DNA of 64,000 nucleotides. Source: Solirubrobacterales bacterium (lineage in GTDB: Bacteria > Actinomycetota > Thermoleophilia > Solirubrobacterales > 70-9). Positions 59,022-64,000 of this stretch are shown piece by piece; position 1 is the first letter of the stretch, and each line of letters opens with the position of its first letter. A program made the position numbers and the translations under genes. The notes beneath the pieces were generated by a model. That model saw nothing but the letters and a program-made list of their open reading frames with translations. It made no database searches and was not told the DNA's origin. Where the stretch lies: positions 1 through 64,000 of the forward strand of contig JADGPJ010000001.1 of NCBI GenBank assembly GCA_017882505.1, read 5' to 3'.

Positions 59022-59780
59022 ATGGGAAGCTTCAAGCGGTCGCTGTTCGGCTATCGCCGTCCCGATGTGGACGACGCACTGTCGACTCTCGACTCACATA
59101 TGACGGAGCTGCAGGCGAGGCTCGAACAGCAGACGGGGACGATCGGCGAACTCGAACGCGAGACGGTCTCGCTCTCGGGCATGGTGATCGAGCGCGAGGG
59201 TGAGATCCGCGGTCTCAGCGAGCGCCTGCGAGAGGCGAACGAGTGCCACGACCGCAGCATCGCCTCGCTCGACGCGGTTACCGCCAGGCTCGAGGAGATG
59301 CACGCCCAGGCGCGCGGTCAGGCGACGAGGATTCGGATGAAAGCCCTGCGCGAGGCGGTCGAGGTGAGCCGCCGGGTGCAGGCGCTGACCGAGGAGGAGC
59401 CCGCGACCGCCGAGGTCGAGGCTGAGCCGGCGACCCCGGTGGCCGAGCCGGGCGCCGCCAGCGGCAACGGTCGCGTTCCGGAGGAGATCTTCGACGGGCT
59501 CTTCGAGGGCAAGGTCAAGCTCGAGATCGGCCCCCTCGGCGACTTCTCCCAGCTGGTCGGCTTCGAGGACGCTGTCGGCAAGCTCGGCGCCTCCGAGATC
59601 TCGGTCGAACGATTCTCCGAGGGTCGAGCCACCCTCTCGATGCGGCTCGACCAGCCGGTGGAGTTGCTGCGCGAGCTCGAGGACCTCTCGACTCTCGACT
59701 TCAAGGTTCGCCACACGGCTCCGGACAACCTGATCCTCGACATCGACGAGGACCCGGGCCCCGAGCGGCGCGCCGCGTAA
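59022..59780 (+). CDS. DivIVA-like coiled-coil protein with unknown C-terminal domain
   Basis: A 252-aa protein. MGSFKRSLFGYRRPDVDDALSTLDSHMTELQARL resembles the start of DivIVA/GpsB-like proteins, with coiled coils to about residue 120. A Pro/Glu/Ala linker (PATAEVEAEPATPVAEPG) leads to an alpha/beta domain of about 80 residues (VKLEIGPLGDFSQLVGFEDAVGKLGASEISVERFSEGRATLSMRL) of unknown function. ATG 59022 is preferred over GTG 59013. Perhaps a polar or septal scaffold; the tail domain could bind partners. Confidence 0.72.
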   Translation: MGSFKRSLFGYRRPDVDDALSTLDSHMTELQARLEQQTGTIGELERETVSLSGMVIEREGEIRGLSERLREANECHDRSIASLDAVTARLEEMHAQARGQATRIRMKALREAVEVSRRVQALTEEEPATAEVEAEPATPVAEPGAASGNGRVPEEIFDGLFEGKVKLEIGPLGDFSQLVGFEDAVGKLGASEISVERFSEGRATLSMRLDQPVELLRELEDLSTLDFKVRHTAPDNLILDIDEDPGPERRAA

Positions 59781-59816
59781 TCAGGCTGCACTCTCGGTAA
59801 ACTCCTTGGCCGATCT

Positions 59817-59889
59817 GGGGCTGTAGCTCAGCTGGAAGAGCGTCGCGCTGGCAGCGCGAAGGTCAGGGGTTCGAGCCCCCTCAGCTCCA
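59817..59889 (+). tRNA. tRNA-Ala (anticodon GGC)
   Basis: A 73-nt cloverleaf: acceptor GGGGCTG/CAGCTCC, D arm GCTC-AGCTGGAA-GAGC, anticodon stem TCGCG/CGCGA with loop CTGGCAG (anticodon GGC), T stem AGGGG/CCCCT with TTCGAGC, discriminator A. CCA is not encoded. It reads GCC/GCU, and GCC is very frequent in this genome. It lies between the DivIVA-like gene and the SpoIIM-like gene. Confidence 0.97.
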
Positions 59890-59929
59890 CTTCTCAAACA
59901 ATCGCCCGTCGCTGCCGATTAAGGATGCG

Positions 59930-60652
59930 ATGAGCGCCGTCGACCAGCACGTGTTCTCGCATGGGATGCAGGACACGCGGGATACCCTCGAGGCCTGGAA
60001 CGAGCGCCACTGGGCGGTTCTGCGGGGTTGGCTGGCATTGAGCGTGGCGATCGCGCTGACGCTGCTGGCCGCGGTCTGGGTCGTCGCCGGGTTGCTGACG
60101 CCGGACCTGACGCCGATCCACCTGCCCGGGCTGACCCAACCTTCCGACCCGGGGGACCTGCTGCCGATCCTCTGGCGCAACTCGCTGGTCCTGGCCCTCC
60201 ACGCCACCGCCTGCGTCGCCGGCTTCATCGCCGGCGCCTCGATGCCGATCGCCGCCGAACAGCGGACGGGCTTCTCGCGCTGGGTCCACGTCAAGGCGGG
60301 CGAGCTGGCGATCCTCTTCGTCTGCGCCGTCACCCTCTTCTCGCTCTGCACCCAGGCGCTCTACCTCGGCTTCCAGGGCTCGACGATCGCCTTCCAGCTG
60401 CACATCTCCCGCTTCGAATTGATCCTCAGCGTCCTTCCCCACGCGATCCCCGAGCTGACGGCACTCTTCCTGCCGCTCGCCGCCTGGCTGATCGCCAGCC
60501 GCCGCGGCGAGTGGAACCAGCTGCTGGCCGCGACTGTCATCACCGTCGTGCTCGCGATCCCGACCCTGATCATCGCGGCGACGATCGAGGTCTACGTCTG
60601 GCCGCACATCCTCGAGTCGATGTCGTCCTACCGGTACGTATTCCCGGCATAG
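59930..60652 (+). CDS. SpoIIM/DUF95-like integral membrane protein
   Basis: A 240-aa protein with about five helices. LRGWLALSVAIALTLLAAVWVVAGLL, NSLVLALHATACVAGFIAGASM, LHISRFELILSVLPHAIPELTALFLPLAAWLIA and AATVITVVLAIPTLIIAATIEVYVWPHIL mark it. The HxIPELTALF segment matches the H-G-x-x-E-L-T/P-A motif of the stage II sporulation M family. Its role outside sporulation is unknown. ATG 59930 has AAGGA 4 bp upstream. Confidence 0.75.
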   Translation: MSAVDQHVFSHGMQDTRDTLEAWNERHWAVLRGWLALSVAIALTLLAAVWVVAGLLTPDLTPIHLPGLTQPSDPGDLLPILWRNSLVLALHATACVAGFIAGASMPIAAEQRTGFSRWVHVKAGELAILFVCAVTLFSLCTQALYLGFQGSTIAFQLHISRFELILSVLPHAIPELTALFLPLAAWLIASRRGEWNQLLAATVITVVLAIPTLIIAATIEVYVWPHILESMSSYRYVFPA

Positions 60653-60695
60653 GCCCGACGCGCCGTCGCGCCCGGCCCTCATAAGATCGCCGCTG

Positions 60696-63185
60696 ATGGC
60701 GAGCTACGCACCGAAGACGATCGAGCAGAAGTGGCAGGCCGTTTGGGCCGAGGAGAAGACTTGGGAGGTCGCCAACCCGGGCCAGCCCGGCTTCGACGAG
60801 TCGAAGCCGAAGTCCTACGTGCTGGAGATGCTCCCCTACCCCTCGGGCGAACCCCACGTCGGCCATCTCAAGTGCTATGCGGTCGGCGACGCGATCGCCC
60901 ACTTCCGCCGCCGCCACGGCTTCGAGGTGATCCACCCGATGGGCTACGACGCCTTCGGGCTGCCGGCCGAGAACAACGCGATCAAGACCGGCGAGGCGCC
61001 GCGGGAGGCGACCGAGCGCTCGATCGAGTCATTCCGCCGCCAGTTCCGCGAGTGGGGGATCTCGGTCGACTGGTCGCGCGAGCTCGGCACCCACACCCCC
61101 GAGTACTACCGCTGGACCCAGTGGATCTTCCTGCAGCTGTTCGAGCGCGGTCTCGCCTACCGCACCGAGGCGCCGGTGCAGTGGTGCCCCAAAGACGCGA
61201 CCGTGCTCGCCAACGAGCAGGTCGTCGACGGCCGCTGCGAGCGCTGCGGGACCGAGGTCGTGCAGCGCAACCTCGAGCAGTGGTTCTTCCGCATCACCGA
61301 CTACGCCGACCGCCTGCTCGCCGACTTCGACCTGCTCGAGTCCTGGCCCGAGCACGTGATCACGATGCAGCGCAACTGGATCGGCCGCTCCGAGGGGGCC
61401 GAGGTCGTCTTCCGCTGCGAGGAGATTGGGCTCGACTTCCCGGTCTTCACGACCCGCCCCGACACCCTCTTCGGCGCCACCTTCTTCGTCCTCGCTCCCG
61501 AGCACCCGGAGCTGGCTCGGCTGGTGGCCGGCACCCCGGGCGAGGAGGAGGTCCGCGAGTACGTCAACCGGATCGCCCGCGAGTCGGCCGAGGAGCGCGG
61601 AGCCGAGGATCGTGAGAAGACCGGCGTGCCGCTCGGGCGCAGCGTCGTCAACCCGGTCAACGGCGAGGAGATCCCGATGTTCGTCGCCGACTACGTGCTC
61701 ATGGAGTACGGCACCGGCGCGATCATGGCGGTGCCGGGCCACGACTCCCGCGATTACGAATTCGCCCGGGCCTTCGGGTTGCCGGTCGAGCGGGTGATCG
61801 AGGGCGAGGACCCCGAGTCCGCCCGAGACGCGAGGGGGCTGCCGTACCCCGGCGACGGGCCGATGGTCAACTCCGGCCGCTTCGACGGCAAGGGCAACCG
61901 CGAGGCCTACGAGGAGATGGTCGAGTGGCTCGCCTCGGAGGACCGCGGCCGCTCCTCCGTCAACTACCGGCTGCGCGACTGGCTGGTCTCGCGCCAGCGC
62001 TACTGGGGCGCCCCGATCCCGATCGTCTACTGCGACGGGTGCGGGACGGTGCCCGTGCCCGACGACCAGCTGCCGGTCGAGCTGCCGGATATCGAGGACT
62101 ACGCGCCGCGGGGCAAGAGCCCGCTGGCCGCCGCCGAGGACTGGGTCGCGACCGAGTGCCCTCGCTGCGGCGGCCCCGCCCGGCGCGAGACCGACACGAT
62201 GGACACCTTCGTCGACTCCTCCTGGTACTTCATCCGCTACCTCGATCCGCGCAACTCCGAGGCGGCCTGGGACCGGGCGGCGGCCGACCACTGGCTCGCG
62301 GTCGACCAGTACATCGGCGGCGTCGAGCACGCGATCCTGCACCTGATGTACGCGCGCTTCCTAACCAAGGCGCTCGCCGACCTCGGCCACCTCGGCGTCC
62401 AGGAGCCGTTCGCGAACCTCTTCGCCCAGGGGATGATCACCCGCGACGGGGCGAAGATGTCGAAGTCGAAGGGCAACACGGTCAGCCCCGGCGACTACGT
62501 CGAGCGCTACGGCGCCGACTCGGCCCGCACCTACGTCTGCTTCATGGGCCCGCCGGAGCGCGGCGGCGACTGGGCCGACGAGGGCGTGGAGGGCGTCAAC
62601 CGCTTCCTCTCGCGGCTCTGGCGGCTCTGTGGCGAGGTCGAGGAGAGGACCGAGGCGGCCGAGCCGGGCGAGGGCGCGCAAGGCGACGCGAGAGCGCTGC
62701 TCGCCAAGGCCCACTGGGGGATCGAGAAGGTGACCCGGGACTTCGAGCGGGGCTTCCAGTTCAACACCGCGATCTCCGCCGTGATGGAGCTCGTCAACGA
62801 CGCCTACCGGCTCAAGGACGGCCTCTACGGGGACCCGGAGGGGGCCGCGACGGTGCGCTTCGCGACCGCGACGGCCGCCTCGCTGATCTTCCCCTTCGCG
62901 CCGCACCTCGGCAGCGAGGTCTTCGAGCGCCTGACCGGCGAGCGGGTCTGGGAGCGGGCCTGGCCCGTCGCCGACCCGCAGTTGCTCGTCAGCGACACGG
63001 TCACCCTCGTCGTCCAGGTCAACGGCAAGCTGCGCGACCGCATCGAGGCCGGCGCCGACGCACCACGCGAGGAGCTGCTGGCACTGGCTCGGGCGAGCGA
63101 GAAGGTGGCCAAGTACCTCGACGGCAAGGAGATCGTCAAGGAGGTCGTCGTGCCCGGAAAGCTGGTCAATCTGGTGGTCAGGTAG
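60696..63185 (+). CDS. leuS: leucine--tRNA ligase
   Basis: An 829-aa class I synthetase with PYPSGEPHVGHLKCYAVGD (HIGH), the zinc finger/ZN1 CERCGTEVVQ, the CP1 editing domain (about 225-420; FTTRPDTLFGATFFVLAPEHP), WYFIRYLDPRN, and GAKMSKSKGNTVSPGDYVERYG (KMSKS). The anticodon-binding and C-terminal domains are present. Length fits the bacterial type. Confidence 0.97.
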   Translation: MASYAPKTIEQKWQAVWAEEKTWEVANPGQPGFDESKPKSYVLEMLPYPSGEPHVGHLKCYAVGDAIAHFRRRHGFEVIHPMGYDAFGLPAENNAIKTGEAPREATERSIESFRRQFREWGISVDWSRELGTHTPEYYRWTQWIFLQLFERGLAYRTEAPVQWCPKDATVLANEQVVDGRCERCGTEVVQRNLEQWFFRITDYADRLLADFDLLESWPEHVITMQRNWIGRSEGAEVVFRCEEIGLDFPVFTTRPDTLFGATFFVLAPEHPELARLVAGTPGEEEVREYVNRIARESAEERGAEDREKTGVPLGRSVVNPVNGEEIPMFVADYVLMEYGTGAIMAVPGHDSRDYEFARAFGLPVERVIEGEDPESARDARGLPYPGDGPMVNSGRFDGKGNREAYEEMVEWLASEDRGRSSVNYRLRDWLVSRQRYWGAPIPIVYCDGCGTVPVPDDQLPVELPDIEDYAPRGKSPLAAAEDWVATECPRCGGPARRETDTMDTFVDSSWYFIRYLDPRNSEAAWDRAAADHWLAVDQYIGGVEHAILHLMYARFLTKALADLGHLGVQEPFANLFAQGMITRDGAKMSKSKGNTVSPGDYVERYGADSARTYVCFMGPPERGGDWADEGVEGVNRFLSRLWRLCGEVEERTEAAEPGEGAQGDARALLAKAHWGIEKVTRDFERGFQFNTAISAVMELVNDAYRLKDGLYGDPEGAATVRFATATAASLIFPFAPHLGSEVFERLTGERVWERAWPVADPQLLVSDTVTLVVQVNGKLRDRIEAGADAPREELLALARASEKVAKYLDGKEIVKEVVVPGKLVNLVVR

Positions 63186-63231
63186 CGGCGGCCTCGCCTG
63201 TCGCCCCCTGGTTCTGGTAGAAAGCGCGCCA

Positions 63232-63627
63232 ATGCTCGTAAGGCGTCTCGAGGACGCACCAGTTGAGGAGTGGCACCGTTTGCGCACCCACGTCCTGATG
63301 GACGCGGGGGAACTCGGATCCCGAAATCTCTCGGTCACCTGGCTCGCCGTGCCGGCCGGTGCCAAGCAGGCGCTGCGCTCCGACGAGGAGTCCGAGCAGG
63401 CCTACGTGGTCGTCCGCGGCAGCGGCGCGATGTCGGTTGCCGGCGACACGCAGCAGGTGGGGGAGGGTGACCTGATCCTCGTTCCGCCGGCCACCGAGCA
63501 CTCGGTCAGCAACGACGGCGATGCCGAGCTCGCCTGCGTCTCGATCCAGTCGCCGCCGGTCGCGGCCGCCGAGCTCTACAGCGATCAGCTCGCAGAGGTG
63601 GCGGGTTATGACGACGACGACGTTTAG
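63232..63627 (+). CDS. cupin domain protein
   Basis: A 131-aa single-cupin protein: SDEESEQAYVVVRGSGAMSVAGDTQQVGEGDLILVPPATEHSVSNDG. The usual HxH in motif 1 is absent (ESEQAY), so metal binding may be weak or missing. Function unknown; the neighbours give no clue. GTG/ATG choice: ATG 63232. Confidence 0.83.
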   Translation: MLVRRLEDAPVEEWHRLRTHVLMDAGELGSRNLSVTWLAVPAGAKQALRSDEESEQAYVVVRGSGAMSVAGDTQQVGEGDLILVPPATEHSVSNDGDAELACVSIQSPPVAAAELYSDQLAEVAGYDDDDV

Positions 63628-63697
63628 TCGCTGAGCCTGCGCCCAATCGTTTGATCTAGCGCGCCACACGCGCAGCCGGGTCGTCGAGCATCGGGCG

Positions 63698-64000
63698 ATG
63701 CCCGAGCTGAGCAGAGTCCAGGTGGCCGTCTACGGAGCGATCGCCGTGGCGCTGCTGCTGGTCGGGGCGCGGGCGATTCGCGGTGAGGGCGCCGCCGACA
63801 GCTCCTTTGCCGCCGGTGCGCCGAGCGCGGGGGCTTCGACCGGCGGCGCTTTCACGATCAGCGGCCAGGGCGGCGACCTGATCATCGACGTCACCGGCGC
63901 GGTCGCCCGGCCCGGCGTCTACCGGATGCCCGCCGGCAGTCGCGTCAACGACGCGGTCCAACGGGCCGGGGGCCCGACGGCCAAAGCCGAGGTGGAAGCG
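63698..64000 (+). CDS. comEA: ComEA-like competence/DNA-binding protein (partial, N-terminal part)
   Basis: The last 101 codons of the window encode a membrane helix (VAVYGAIAVALLLVGARAI), a Gly/Ala/Ser linker and GGDLIIDVTGAVARPGVYRMPAGSRVNDAVQRAGGPT, the SLBB domain that precedes the helix-hairpin-helix pair in ComEA. The DNA-binding part would lie outside the window. ATG 63698. leuS-comEA order is common. Confidence 0.82.
   Translation, partial: MPELSRVQVAVYGAIAVALLLVGARAIRGEGAADSSFAAGAPSAGASTGGAFTISGQGGDLIIDVTGAVARPGVYRMPAGSRVNDAVQRAGGPTAKAEVEA

Overview
The window is very GC-rich, with strong G/C bias at third codon positions, frequent GTG starts and many 4-bp ATGA/GTGA stop-start overlaps. 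Several features point to a high-GC actinobacterium of the Thermoleophilia/Solirubrobacterales type: a SigB-type stress module, an ECF42/DGPF pair, an ArsR-like regulator cluster, DivIVA-like and SpoIIM-like proteins, and a tig-clpP-clpX-valS-folC-ndk-maf-mreCD-mrdA-rodA-rng-rplU-rpmA-obgE-proBA-nadD-rsfS-leuS-comEA backbone. That placement is inferred from gene content only; no 16S gene is present.

Region 1 (1-19.5 kb) is accessory metabolism and regulation. It holds a receiver-PAS-HD-GYP response regulator and a divergent agmatine-to-putrescine pair (agmatine deiminase and N-carbamoylputrescine amidase). A 71-aa gene follows, with two CRP-like palindromes and a GntR-type operator in front of it; the GntR/FCD gene lies next to it and has a matching operator. 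Further on are a secreted duplicated-domain protein, an aldo/keto reductase, an acyltransferase-SGNH fusion, a DUF892 ferritin-like protein, a cupin and an S9 peptidase. Then comes a three-gene cytochrome b6-like cluster that includes a 53-aa membrane protein missing from the ORF track. An MbfA-like ferritin-VIT protein, a beta-carbonic anhydrase and the ECF42 sigma factor with its DGPF/YCII partner complete the region.

Region 2 (19.6-34.9 kb) is dominated by stress signalling. Two PP2C/SpoIIE phosphatases, a STAS anti-anti-sigma factor, a GHKL anti-sigma factor with a probable second degenerate GHKL domain, and a SigB/SigF-class sigma factor make a plausible partner-switching cascade. Three GTTT-N15-GGGTA(C/G) sequences lie directly upstream of the anti-sigma gene, a GH114-like secreted glycosidase and the DUF892 gene, so a local regulon can be proposed. 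Close by are YihY/BrkB and MscS membrane proteins and a second aldo/keto reductase. At 28,997-29,635 lies a decayed encapsulin locus: an encapsulated-ferritin fragment joined to the C-terminal part of an encapsulin, with two frameshifts and two apparent deletions but an intact ribosome binding site. Two ArsR-like regulators, a GH15 enzyme and CtaG follow.

Region 3 (35-64 kb) is conserved housekeeping: protein folding and degradation (tig, clpP, clpX), aminoacylation (valS, leuS, tRNA-Ala-GGC), folate (folC), nucleotides (ndk, maf), elongasome and cell shape (mreC, mreD, mrdA, rodA), RNA processing and ribosome (rng, rplU, rpmA, obgE, rsfS), proline (proB, proA), NAD (nadD) and the start of comEA. 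Two genes here, clpX and the M23-family gene after clpP, appear to start at CTG, because no ATG/GTG/TTG can supply their conserved N-termini. Three related hairpins lie at gene boundaries at 24.5, 38.2 and 40.2 kb.
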